Made by a program: the position numbers and the translations under genes. Under the pieces are notes generated by a model. It did no database searches. It worked only from the letters and a program-made list of their open reading frames with translations, and was not told where the DNA came from. This document shows positions 9,111 to 18,090 of a stretch of DNA of 64,000 nt, piece by piece (the stretch's first letter is position 1; each line of letters begins with the position of its first letter). Source of the stretch: Aestuariivirga sp. (GTDB lineage Bacteria > Pseudomonadota > Alphaproteobacteria > Rhizobiales > Aestuariivirgaceae); NCBI RefSeq assembly GCF_020252395.1, contig NZ_JADCDB010000010.1, positions 1-64,000 on the forward strand, read 5' to 3'.

Positions 9111-9877
9111 TCCGCTCGCGCATCACAGACATTCTCTACCCCGCGGTGTTCGGCATCGGCGTGCTGATCTTGTGGGAGCTAATCGTCCGGGGTTTCGGCG
9201 TGCCCGCCGTGTTGCTGCCCGCACCCTCCGGCATATGGGCCAAGCTCATCGCATCGCTGCCCATCCTGTGGGTGGACTTCGTGCAGACGGTGATCCGCGC
9301 GGTCATCCCCGGCTGGATCATCGGCTCGCTGTCGGGCTTCCTGGTGGCGCTCTTGTGCGACCGTATTCCCTTTCTCCGGCGCGGGTTGCTGCCGCTGGGC
9401 AATCTGGTGGCGGCGCTGCCCATCGTCGGCGTGGCGCCCATCCTCGTCATGTGGTTCGGCTTCGACTGGCCGTCCAAAGCGGCGATGGTCGTGGTCATGA
9501 CCTTCTTCCCCATGCTGGTGAACGCGGTGGCGGGGCTTCAGGCTTCGGGCCACCTCGAGCGCGACCTGATGCGCAGCTATGGCGCCTCCTGGTGGCAGAC
9601 GCTGGTGAAGCTCAGGCTTCCCGCCGCCATGCCGTTCATTTTCAATGCGCTGAAAATCAATTCCACCCTGGCCATGATCGGCGCCATCGTTGCCGAATTC
9701 TTTGGCACGCCCATCGTCGGCATGGGCTTCCGCATCTCGACAGAAGTTGGCAGACTGGGGCTGGACATGGTCTGGGCCGAGATCGCGGTGGCTGCCATCA
9801 CGGGTTCGGCTTTCTACGGTCTCCTGGTGTTCCTCGAACGCCGGGTGACCTTCTGGCATCCGTCCTACCGAAAGTAG
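9107..9877 (+). CDS. ABC transporter permease (NitT/TauT type)
   Basis: Multi-TM protein with EAA-like loop; ATGA overlap with preceding permease. Confidence 0.88.
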   Translation: MIRSRITDILYPAVFGIGVLILWELIVRGFGVPAVLLPAPSGIWAKLIASLPILWVDFVQTVIRAVIPGWIIGSLSGFLVALLCDRIPFLRRGLLPLGNLVAALPIVGVAPILVMWFGFDWPSKAAMVVVMTFFPMLVNAVAGLQASGHLERDLMRSYGASWWQTLVKLRLPAAMPFIFNALKINSTLAMIGAIVAEFFGTPIVGMGFRISTEVGRLGLDMVWAEIAVAAITGSAFYGLLVFLERRVTFWHPSYRK

Positions 9878-9913
9878 GCGGCAACGTTGAGCAAACTGGA
9901 GGAGACAGGGACA

Positions 9914-10906
9914 ATGAAGAAATTTCTGATGGCCGCAGCCGCCGCAGGCGTGCTGCTGGCGAGCGGTTCGGCTGCCATGGCCGAGGCCGTGAAACTGCAG
10001 CTGAAGTGGGTGACGCAGGCGCAGTTTGCCGGTTACTACGTGGCCGCCGCCAAGGGTTATTACAAGGACGCAGGGCTCGAGGTGACCATCATGCCGGGCG
10101 GCCCCGACATCAACCCGCAGCAGGTGCTGGCCGGCGGCGGCGCTGACGTGGTCGTCGACTGGATGCCGTCCGCGCTTGCCACGCGCGAGAAGGGTTCACC
10201 CGTCGTCAACATCGCGCAGCCCTTCAAGCGCTCAGGGATGATGCTCACCTGCCGCGTCGACACCGGCATCAAGACCCCGGCCGACTTCAAGGGCAAGACG
10301 CTGGGCGTGTGGTTCTTCGGCAATGAATATCCCTTCCTGTCGTGGATGAGCCAGCTGGGCCTTTCCACCAATGGCGGCCCCGATGGCGTCACCGTCATCA
10401 AGCAGGGCTTCAATGTCGATCCGCTGCTGCAAAAGCAGGCCGACTGCATCTCGACCATGACCTACAACGAATACTGGCAGCTGATCGAGGCCGGCATGAA
10501 GCCGGAGGAGCTCATCACCTTCAAGTATGAGGACCAGGGTGTGGCGACGCTTGAGGACGGCCTCTACGTGCTCGAGGACAAGCTGAAGGACCCGGCCTTC
10601 GTCGAGACCATGGCCAAGTTCGTCAAGGCGTCGATGAAGGGCTGGGACTATGCCCGCGCCAATGGCGACGAAGCGGCCCAGATCGTTCTCGACAACGACG
10701 CGTCTGGCGCCCAGACCATCGATCACCAGAAGCGCATGATGGGAGAGGTGAACAAGCTCACCGAAGGCTCCGACGGCACGCTGGACGTGGCCGCCGCCGG
10801 GCGCACGGTGGAAACCCTGATGAAGGGCGGCTCCGACCCGGTCATCACCAAGAAGCCGGAAGGCGCGTGGACCTCGGTCGTCACCGACAAGGCCAAGGGC
10901 ATGTAA
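9914..10906 (+). CDS. ABC transporter substrate-binding protein (NMT1/THI5-like)
   Basis: Signal peptide then KLQLKWVTQAQFAGYYVAAAKGYYKDAGLEVTI, characteristic NMT1/THI5 start. Confidence 0.9.
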   Translation: MKKFLMAAAAAGVLLASGSAAMAEAVKLQLKWVTQAQFAGYYVAAAKGYYKDAGLEVTIMPGGPDINPQQVLAGGGADVVVDWMPSALATREKGSPVVNIAQPFKRSGMMLTCRVDTGIKTPADFKGKTLGVWFFGNEYPFLSWMSQLGLSTNGGPDGVTVIKQGFNVDPLLQKQADCISTMTYNEYWQLIEAGMKPEELITFKYEDQGVATLEDGLYVLEDKLKDPAFVETMAKFVKASMKGWDYARANGDEAAQIVLDNDASGAQTIDHQKRMMGEVNKLTEGSDGTLDVAAAGRTVETLMKGGSDPVITKKPEGAWTSVVTDKAKGM

Positions 10907-10912
10907 CAATCA

Positions 10913-10945
10913 GGGGCCTTCTCCTTCACCAGAGGGGGCCCTTTT
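10913..10945 (+). terminator. Candidate intrinsic terminator after the substrate-binding protein gene
   Basis: aggggcc ... ggccctt stem (one G-T pair) followed by ttcttt. Confidence 0.45.
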
Positions 10946-10974
10946 CTTTCCGTTCGTCCAAGGAGACTTGAGCC

Positions 10975-12429
10975 ATGAGCACACTCATCCGCGGCGGCAC
11001 CGTCGTGAACCATGATCTTTCGCAGCGCGCCGACGTGCTGATCGACGGCGGCAAGATTGTTGCCGTTGGCGAGAAGCTGGAAGCGCCGGCGGGCGCCGAG
11101 ATCGTGGATGCGGGCGGCTGCTATGTCATGCCGGGTGGCATCGATCCGCACACCCACATGGAACTGATGTTCATGGGCAAGGTCTCGGCGGACGATTTCG
11201 AGTGGGGCACCAAGGCGGGCCTCTCCGGCGGCACGACGATGATCGTCGACTTCTGCATTCCCGCACCGGGCGAATCCATGCTCGCCGCCTACCAGGCCTG
11301 GCGCCACAAGGCCGAGAAGGCTTGTGCTGATTATTCCTTCCACATGGCGGTGACGCAGTGGTCGCCGATGATCCACGACGAGATGGAAACCGTCGTCAGG
11401 ACCTATGGCATCAACACCTTCAAGCACTTCATGGCCTACAAGGGGGCCTTGATGGTGAATGACGACGAGCTCTACAATTCCTTCCGCCGCTGCGCGCAGC
11501 TGGGAGCGCTTCCGCTGGTCCATGCCGAGAATGGCGATGTCGTCGCGCGCATGCAGGCCGATCTGCTCGCCCGCGGCGTCACCGGCCCCGAGGGCCACAG
11601 CTATTCGCGCCCGCCGGAAGTGGAGGGCGAGGCGGCGAACCGCGCCATCATGATCGCCGACATGGCGGGCTGCCCGCTCTACATCGTGCATGTGTCCTGC
11701 GAGCAGACGCATGATGCCATCCGCCGCGCCAAGCAGGCCGGCCAGCGCGTGTTCGGCGAGCCGCTGGTGCAGTATCTCGTGCTCGACGACTCGGAGTATC
11801 AGAACAAGGACTGGGACTATGCCGCGGGCCGCGTGATGAGCCCCCCTTTCCGCAACAAGAAGCACCAGGATTCGCTGTGGGCGGGGCTGCAGTCCGGCAC
11901 GCTGTCGGTCGTCGCCACCGACCACTGCTCCTTCACCATCGCACAGAAGCGCAATGGGCTCGGCGACTTCACCAAGATCCCCAACGGCACGGGCGGCCTT
12001 GAGGACCGCTTGCCGGTTTTGTGGAACGCCGGCGTCAACACCGGCCGCCTCACCAAGGAGGAGTTCGTCGCGGCGACGTCGACCAACATCGCGCGCATCC
12101 TCAACATGTATCCCAAGAAGGGTGCGGTGCGGGTAGGGTCCGATGCCGATCTCGTCATCTGGGACCCGAAGGCCACCAAGACGATCACGGCGAAGAAGCA
12201 GATCTCGCGCATCGAATACAATGTCTTCGAGGGTTACACCTGCACCGGCGTGCCGCGCACGGTGTTCTCGCGCGGGCGCATCGCTTGGGCTGAGGGCGAC
12301 ATGCGCGCCAAGCCCGGCGACGGCGAATTCGTGCGCCGCGAGCCCAATGCGCCGGTCAACGTCGCCAACGCCATCTGGAAGGGCCTGACGCAACCCAAGC
12401 CCGTGGCGCGGCCCGATATCGTGCCGTGA
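10975..12429 (+). CDS. hydA: Dihydropyrimidinase (D-hydantoinase)
   Basis: GGIDPHTHMELMFMG, YKGALMV, VHAENGD, ATDHCSF motifs. Confidence 0.92.
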   Translation: MSTLIRGGTVVNHDLSQRADVLIDGGKIVAVGEKLEAPAGAEIVDAGGCYVMPGGIDPHTHMELMFMGKVSADDFEWGTKAGLSGGTTMIVDFCIPAPGESMLAAYQAWRHKAEKACADYSFHMAVTQWSPMIHDEMETVVRTYGINTFKHFMAYKGALMVNDDELYNSFRRCAQLGALPLVHAENGDVVARMQADLLARGVTGPEGHSYSRPPEVEGEAANRAIMIADMAGCPLYIVHVSCEQTHDAIRRAKQAGQRVFGEPLVQYLVLDDSEYQNKDWDYAAGRVMSPPFRNKKHQDSLWAGLQSGTLSVVATDHCSFTIAQKRNGLGDFTKIPNGTGGLEDRLPVLWNAGVNTGRLTKEEFVAATSTNIARILNMYPKKGAVRVGSDADLVIWDPKATKTITAKKQISRIEYNVFEGYTCTGVPRTVFSRGRIAWAEGDMRAKPGDGEFVRREPNAPVNVANAIWKGLTQPKPVARPDIVP

Positions 12430-12484
12430 CAGCCTGAGCGTGTAATGGCACTGTTCGGGACCGATTCGAAACGGGGAGCCTGAT

Positions 12485-13282
12485 ATGCGGCGGATCGTGC
12501 TTTGCCTTTTCCTGATGCTGGGGATTGCGGCGCCGGCACGCGCGGCGCCTTCCTGCGGCAAGACGGGGGCGGGCTTCGAGGCCTGGAAGGCGTCCTATGC
12601 GGCGGAGGCCCGCGCCCAGGGCATTGGCCCCGAGGGCCTCGCGGCGCTGGCGGGCACGAGCTATGCCACGGCCACCATCAAGGCCGACCGCGGCATGCAT
12701 TCCTTCAAGCTCGATCTCGATGCCTTCATGGAGAAGCGCGGGGCCGCCACCATCATCGCCCAGGGCAAGAAGAAGAAGGCGCAGCACGCCGCCCTCTTCA
12801 AGAAGATCGAGAAGACATATGGCGTGCCGGCAGGCCCGATCATCGCCATCTGGGGCATGGAGACGGCCTTCGGCGCCTACATGGGCCGGCAGAACACCAT
12901 CTCGGCCGTTGCAACACTCGCCTATGACTGCCGGAGGCCGGATTATTTCCGCGAGCAGCTGATCGCCGCCTTGCAGCTCATCGACAATGGCACGCTGTCG
13001 GCCTCCTCCACCGGCGCCATGCATGGCGAGGTGGGGCAGACGCAGTTTCTGCCCAGGAACGTGCTGCTCTATGGCTCCTCGCTCGATGGCCCCGGCATGG
13101 ACCTCAACGGCAAGGCCGATGCGCTGGCCTCCACCGCCAATTTCCTGCGCGGCCATGGCTGGCAGCCGGGCCTCGGCTACCGCCCGGGCGAGCCCAATTT
13201 CGTGGCGCTGCAGGGCTGGAACGCAGCAAGCGTCTACCAGCAGGCGCTCGCCATCATGGGCAACGAGATCGACGGCAACTGA
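12485..13282 (+). CDS. Lytic murein transglycosylase (MltB/SltB-like)
   Basis: Signal peptide; IAIWGMETAFGAYMG, GAMHGEVGQTQFLPRN motifs. Confidence 0.85.
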   Translation: MRRIVLCLFLMLGIAAPARAAPSCGKTGAGFEAWKASYAAEARAQGIGPEGLAALAGTSYATATIKADRGMHSFKLDLDAFMEKRGAATIIAQGKKKKAQHAALFKKIEKTYGVPAGPIIAIWGMETAFGAYMGRQNTISAVATLAYDCRRPDYFREQLIAALQLIDNGTLSASSTGAMHGEVGQTQFLPRNVLLYGSSLDGPGMDLNGKADALASTANFLRGHGWQPGLGYRPGEPNFVALQGWNAASVYQQALAIMGNEIDGN

Positions 13283-13524
13283 TGTTCAAGAACGAACAGA
13301 AGCATCCCTTCTACAAGCCGCTCTGGGTGCGCGTGGCGATGGTGATTTCCATCTTGTTCTGGCTCGGCTTCGAGATGTGGCAGGCGGCGGCCGGCCGCGG
13401 CTCCGGCCTGTGGCTGGCGCTGGCCGCGGGCATGCTCGGATATGCGGTCTATACCTTCTTCATCACATGGCCCAAGGACGGGCCCAAGGACGCGCCGGGG
13501 GATGACGGGCCCCCAAGTGCCTGA
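13282..13524 (+). CDS. Small membrane protein of unknown function
   Basis: 80 aa with two hydrophobic stretches; start overlaps the preceding stop. Confidence 0.6.
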   Translation: MFKNEQKHPFYKPLWVRVAMVISILFWLGFEMWQAAAGRGSGLWLALAAGMLGYAVYTFFITWPKDGPKDAPGDDGPPSA

Positions 13525-13580
13525 TAGCGTGCCGCGCCTCGCCAGGGCCGGGCTGCGCTTTTGATTTCACGGAGTTCGTC

Positions 13581-14825
13581 ATGACATCGAAAACCAACCT
13601 CACCATCAATCCGCAGCGCCTGTGGGACTCGCTCATGGGCACCGCCAAGTTCGGCGGTACGCCCAAGGGCGGCATCAAGCGTCTCACGGTTTCGGACGAA
13701 GACAGACAAGTGCGCGACTGGTTCAAGGCCGAGTGCGAGACGCTGGGCTGCACGGTGGAGGTGGACGAGGTCGGCAACATGTTCGCCACGCGTCCCGGCA
13801 AGCGCAAGGACATTGCTCCCATCGCCATGGGCTCGCACTTGGACACGCAGCCGACGGGCGGCAAGTTCGACGGCGTGCTTGGCGTGCTGGGCGCGCTGGA
13901 GGCCATGCGTACCCTGGCCGACATGGGTTACGAGACCAATGCCCCCATCATGATCGTCAACTGGACCAACGAGGAAGGCTCGCGCTTCGCGCCCGCCATG
14001 CTGTGCTCCGGCGTCTATGCGGGCGTGTTCACCACCGGCTTCGCTTATAGCCGCGAGGACCGGCAGGGCATCAAGCTGGGCGATGAGCTGGAGCGCATCG
14101 GCTACAAAGGCAAGCACAAGGCGGGCGACATCAAGTTCCAGGCCATGTTCGAATTGCACATCGAGCAGGGGCCGGTCCTCGAAGCCGAGAACAAGATGAT
14201 CGGCGTCGTCACGGGCGTGCAGGGCATGCGCTGGTATGAGGTGACGGTGCGGGGGCAGGAGTCGCACACGGGCGCCACGCCGATGGGCCTGCGCAAGAAT
14301 GCGCTGCTGGGCGCCTCGCGCATGATCGAGGCGATCCACCAGGTGGGCATGAACCACCTGCCGGGCGTTGCCTCCGTGGGCCTCATCGAGAACCGGCCCA
14401 ACAGCCGCAACGTGGTGCCGGGCGAAGTCTTCTTCACCGTCGACCTGCGTCATCCGGACGAGAAGGTGCTGGACAAGATGGAGGCTGAGTATCAAGCGGC
14501 ACTGCCGAAGATCGCCGCCGGGCTCGGCCTCGATCTTGAGGAAAAGCGCATCTGGATCTCGCCGGCGGTGAAGTTCGCCCCGAACCTCATCGAGTGCGTG
14601 CGCGAGGGCGCGAAGCAGGCCGGCCTCACCATGCGCGAAATGGCCTCGGGCGCTGGCCATGACGCGGCCTATATCGCGCGCGTGGCGCCCACCACCATGA
14701 TCTTCGTGCCCTGCCTCGGCGGTATCTCGCACAATGAGGCGGAGTCGACGACGCTCGAGGAATGCGGCGCCGGTTCGCAGGTGCTGCTCAACGCGGTTCT
14801 CGCATACGACGGCAAGCTGGCGTGA
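13581..14825 (+). CDS. Zn-dependent hydrolase, hydantoinase/carbamoylase family (beta-ureidopropionase / N-carbamoyl-L-amino-acid hydrolase, M20)
   Basis: GSHLDTQPTGGKFDGVLGVL, NEEGSRFAP, ELHIEQGPVLE, GHDAAYIA motifs. Confidence 0.88.
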   Translation: MTSKTNLTINPQRLWDSLMGTAKFGGTPKGGIKRLTVSDEDRQVRDWFKAECETLGCTVEVDEVGNMFATRPGKRKDIAPIAMGSHLDTQPTGGKFDGVLGVLGALEAMRTLADMGYETNAPIMIVNWTNEEGSRFAPAMLCSGVYAGVFTTGFAYSREDRQGIKLGDELERIGYKGKHKAGDIKFQAMFELHIEQGPVLEAENKMIGVVTGVQGMRWYEVTVRGQESHTGATPMGLRKNALLGASRMIEAIHQVGMNHLPGVASVGLIENRPNSRNVVPGEVFFTVDLRHPDEKVLDKMEAEYQAALPKIAAGLGLDLEEKRIWISPAVKFAPNLIECVREGAKQAGLTMREMASGAGHDAAYIARVAPTTMIFVPCLGGISHNEAESTTLEECGAGSQVLLNAVLAYDGKLA

Positions 14826-16315
14826 GGAACGACATTGCGGCGCGGGCGCGCGAGGTTGCGCTCACGCTCACCTCATGGCCCTCCGTCACCGGTTCCGCCG
14901 GTGAAGCGGCCTATGCGGAGAAGCTGGCGCGCTTTCTCGGTCATTTCGACACGGTGTGGACAGCGCCCATCCCCAACGATGCGCGCAGCAATGTCTTCGC
15001 GCTGAAGCGTGGGCGCGGCCGCAAGACCATTGTGCTCACCGGTCACTTCGACGTGGTGCCGGCCGATGATTATGGCGCGCTGGAGCCCCTGGCCTTCAAC
15101 GCCGGGCGCCTGCTGCCGGAGATCGTGGCGCGCCTGCGCAAGACGGGCGAGAACCCGCTGGCGCTGGCCGATTTCGAGAGTGGCGAGTTCCTGCCCGGCC
15201 GCGGGCTTCTGGACATGAAGGCGGGCCTTGCCGCCGGCATTGCCGCGATGGAGGCCTATTCGGGCGATGCCAGCCTGTTGTTCCTCGGCGTCGCGGACGA
15301 GGAGGAGCGTTCGGCGGGGGCGCGCGCCGCCGCTCCGCTCCTGCCGCGGGTTGCGAAGGATCATGACCTCGATATTGCGCTGGTCATCAACCTCGATGCG
15401 ATCTCGGATCAGGGTGATGGCGCGGTGGGCCGCAGCGTGGCGCTGGGCTCGGTCGGCAAGCAGCTCATCACCGCCTTCGTCACCGGCAAGGAGGCGCATG
15501 CCTGCTATCCGCAGGATGGCGCGAATGCCGCCTATCTCGCGGCGGAGCTGCTGACTGAATTCGAGCTGGCGCCCGAGCTGGCCGAACAGAGCGGTTCCGA
15601 GATTGCCGCACCGCCCACGGCACTCCATGCCAAGGACCTGAAGTCGGGATACAACGTCACCACGCCCGCACAGAGCTGGCTCTACTGGAACACGCTGCAG
15701 CACCGGCGCCCGGCGGATGAGGTGTTCGGCATCTCGCTGATGCTGGCCCGCCGCGCCATGGCGCGTGCTGCCGGCAAGCTCTCCCGCGACATTCCGGTGA
15801 TGAGCTATGCCGAGCTCAGCAGCCGCGTGCCGCATCACGATGTGAAGCACATCGCCGCCGAGGTGGCGGCACATGAAGGCCTCGACCTTCCGGAACGCGC
15901 CAAGCTGGTGACCGCGGCCGTGTGGCAGGCCTCGGGGCTGACGGGCCCCGCGGTGGTGATGGGCTTCGGCTCCATTCCCTATCCGGCGGTATCGCTGTCG
16001 GATGCGGTATTGGAGGATGTGATCGTGACGGCCTGTGCCGCGCACGAGGTGGGGAGCCTGCGCTATTTTCCCGGCATTTCGGACATGAGCTTCTTAGGCG
16101 AGGCCTCGGGCGACCTTTCCGCTTGTGCCGCCAACACGCCGATCTGGGGCACGGGCTTCACCATGCCCGGGTCTGCGGGTTATCCCTGCATCAATATCGG
16201 GCCCTGGGGGCGGGATTACCATCACTGGCTCGAGCGGCTCAATGCCCCCTATGCCTTCGAGACGCTTCCCCGTGTGCTGCTGGCCGTGATTGAAGCGGTG
16301 GCCAAAGGCCGCTAA
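14822..16315 (+). CDS. M20-family peptidase/deacylase (RocB-like)
   Basis: GHFDVVP, RGLLDMKAGLAAGI, DEEERSAGA; GTG start with GTGA overlap to the preceding gene. Confidence 0.8.
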   Translation: MRNDIAARAREVALTLTSWPSVTGSAGEAAYAEKLARFLGHFDTVWTAPIPNDARSNVFALKRGRGRKTIVLTGHFDVVPADDYGALEPLAFNAGRLLPEIVARLRKTGENPLALADFESGEFLPGRGLLDMKAGLAAGIAAMEAYSGDASLLFLGVADEEERSAGARAAAPLLPRVAKDHDLDIALVINLDAISDQGDGAVGRSVALGSVGKQLITAFVTGKEAHACYPQDGANAAYLAAELLTEFELAPELAEQSGSEIAAPPTALHAKDLKSGYNVTTPAQSWLYWNTLQHRRPADEVFGISLMLARRAMARAAGKLSRDIPVMSYAELSSRVPHHDVKHIAAEVAAHEGLDLPERAKLVTAAVWQASGLTGPAVVMGFGSIPYPAVSLSDAVLEDVIVTACAAHEVGSLRYFPGISDMSFLGEASGDLSACAANTPIWGTGFTMPGSAGYPCINIGPWGRDYHHWLERLNAPYAFETLPRVLLAVIEAVAKGR

Positions 16316-16345
16316 ACACCACTCATTCCAAAGGAGAAAGAGACA

Positions 16346-16699
16346 ATGTCACTGAAGCGTATCGGACCCGGCAAGCGCATGAGCTCCGCCGTCATCCACG
16401 GCAACAAGGTCTATCTCGCCGGCTTCACGCCGGACGCGGCGCTTGGCAAGTCGGTGGCCGAGCAGACCAAGGACGTGCTTACCCAGATCGATGCGACCCT
16501 CAAGGAAGCTGGCGCCGACAAGACCAAGATCATCAAGGCCAATATCTGGCTCACCAACATCGCCACCTTCGCCGAAATGAATTCGGTGTGGGACGCCTGG
16601 GTGGTCCCCGGCCAGACCCCGGCCCGCGCCACGGTCGAAGCCAAGCTCGCCGCCCCCGGCATCGACGTCGAGATCATGGTCGAGGCGGCGCTGGACTAA
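16346..16699 (+). CDS. RidA (YjgF/YER057c/UK114) family protein
   Basis: Small RidA fold protein: YLAGFTPDAALGKSVAEQTKDVLTQIDATLKEAGADKTKIIKANIWL. Confidence 0.9.
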   Translation: MSLKRIGPGKRMSSAVIHGNKVYLAGFTPDAALGKSVAEQTKDVLTQIDATLKEAGADKTKIIKANIWLTNIATFAEMNSVWDAWVVPGQTPARATVEAKLAAPGIDVEIMVEAALD

Positions 16700-18040
16700 C
16701 TATCGAGAATCTTCCCACCCGTACCAAACATAGGCCCCCTTCAGATAAAGCGGCCGGAAGGCGGGCAGGGGAAAGCGTGACAGGCGGCGCGTGAGCACGG
16801 GCGACAGCTCGTCCCGCGCCGTCTTCTTTGTGAGCAGGCGCGCCACCGCGCGGCCGCTCCATGAGCCCATGGCCACGCCGTTGCCGTGATAGGCGATGGC
16901 GGTCCATACGGTCTTCTTCTCGTCGAGTGCACCGACATAGGGCACGAGGTCATGGCTCAAGCAGACGAAGCCACGCCAGTAATGCGTGATCTCCACCTCA
17001 GCCCAGGCCGGGAAAAGTTCTGCGAAAGCCTTGAGGAGCACGGGTCGATATGCATCGCCGCCGCTGTCAGAGGCATCGGTGCCGCCGCGGCCGCCGAACA
17101 GGAAGCGGCCATTGGGCAGCAGGCGGAAGTAATGCAGCAGCCTGCGCGAGTCATAGGACGGGACGTCCGACGTCCAGCCTTGGGCGCGGCGCTCCTCATC
17201 GGTCAGCGGGCGGGTGACGATGACGCTGGAGAGCGCGGGCATGATGCGGCCCGCATGGCGCTTCGAGACATCCTCCGGCGTATAGCCATTGGTGGCGACG
17301 ATGACCTGCTTCGCTTTCAGCAGGCCCTCGCGCGTGTGCAGGCGGTGGCCGTCAGCGAGTTCCTCCCAGCGGATGAGCTGCGAGCGGCCATGGATTTTCG
17401 CACCCGCCGTCGCCGCGGTGCGGGCGAGGCCGCGCACGTAGTTGAGCGGATGCACGCCGAAGCCCACCTTGCCCTTGAGGCCCGCGAAGAAACCAGGGCC
17501 ATCAAGGCCCTGGCGCTTGAGGTCCTCTTTCGACAGGAATTCCGTCTCGTCGCCGAAGGTCTGCTTCAGGTAGGCCTGCTCGTCGCGCAGCTCCTGGACG
17601 CGGCTCGGCAGGTGGGCGAGCGTTACCTCGCCATCCGCCGTCGCCCAGGCATCGATGCCGTAATGCTGGAGGTTGTCGCGCACCAGCGCCACGGACTGCC
17701 GCATCGTGTCATAGAACTGCTGCGCGGCCTCGAGCCCGTAGCGGCGGATCATGGTGGGGTAGGACAGCTTGTGCGAGCCCACGCAGGCAAAACCGCCATT
17801 GCGGCCCGACGCGCCCCAGCCGACCTGGCCCGCCTCCAGCACGCGGACGTCCACGCCCTGCTGGGCCAGTTCGAGGGCTGCCGAAAGCCCGGTGAAGCCC
17901 GCGCCGATGACGGCCACCTCGCAGGTCTCGTCGCCCTTCAGGCGCGGGGTGCCGATGTCCAGCGGATCGGCGGAGGCCTCCCAGTAGCTGTCAACGGCGC
18001 GGTCGAATTTGAAGGCATGCGGATGGGTTGTGGAAGCCAT
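16700..18040 (-). CDS. FAD-dependent amine oxidoreductase (DAO family, PuuB-like)
   Basis: CEVAVIGAGFTGLSAALELAQQGVDVRVLEA dinucleotide-binding motif, GRNGG, C-terminal GNGVAMG. Confidence 0.85.
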   Translation of the reverse strand: MASTTHPHAFKFDRAVDSYWEASADPLDIGTPRLKGDETCEVAVIGAGFTGLSAALELAQQGVDVRVLEAGQVGWGASGRNGGFACVGSHKLSYPTMIRRYGLEAAQQFYDTMRQSVALVRDNLQHYGIDAWATADGEVTLAHLPSRVQELRDEQAYLKQTFGDETEFLSKEDLKRQGLDGPGFFAGLKGKVGFGVHPLNYVRGLARTAATAGAKIHGRSQLIRWEELADGHRLHTREGLLKAKQVIVATNGYTPEDVSKRHAGRIMPALSSVIVTRPLTDEERRAQGWTSDVPSYDSRRLLHYFRLLPNGRFLFGGRGGTDASDSGGDAYRPVLLKAFAELFPAWAEVEITHYWRGFVCLSHDLVPYVGALDEKKTVWTAIAYHGNGVAMGSWSGRAVARLLTKKTARDELSPVLTRRLSRFPLPAFRPLYLKGAYVWYGWEDSR

Positions 18041-18090
18041 GGTGAAGCCTTGCTAGCATTGAGCGGACACAAGATCAAAAGGGCGGGACC

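Noticed and set aside
10723-12561. 612-aa minus-strand ORF opposite dihydropyrimidinase
   Set aside because: Antisense shadow frame with no recognisable domain; opposite strand is unambiguous.
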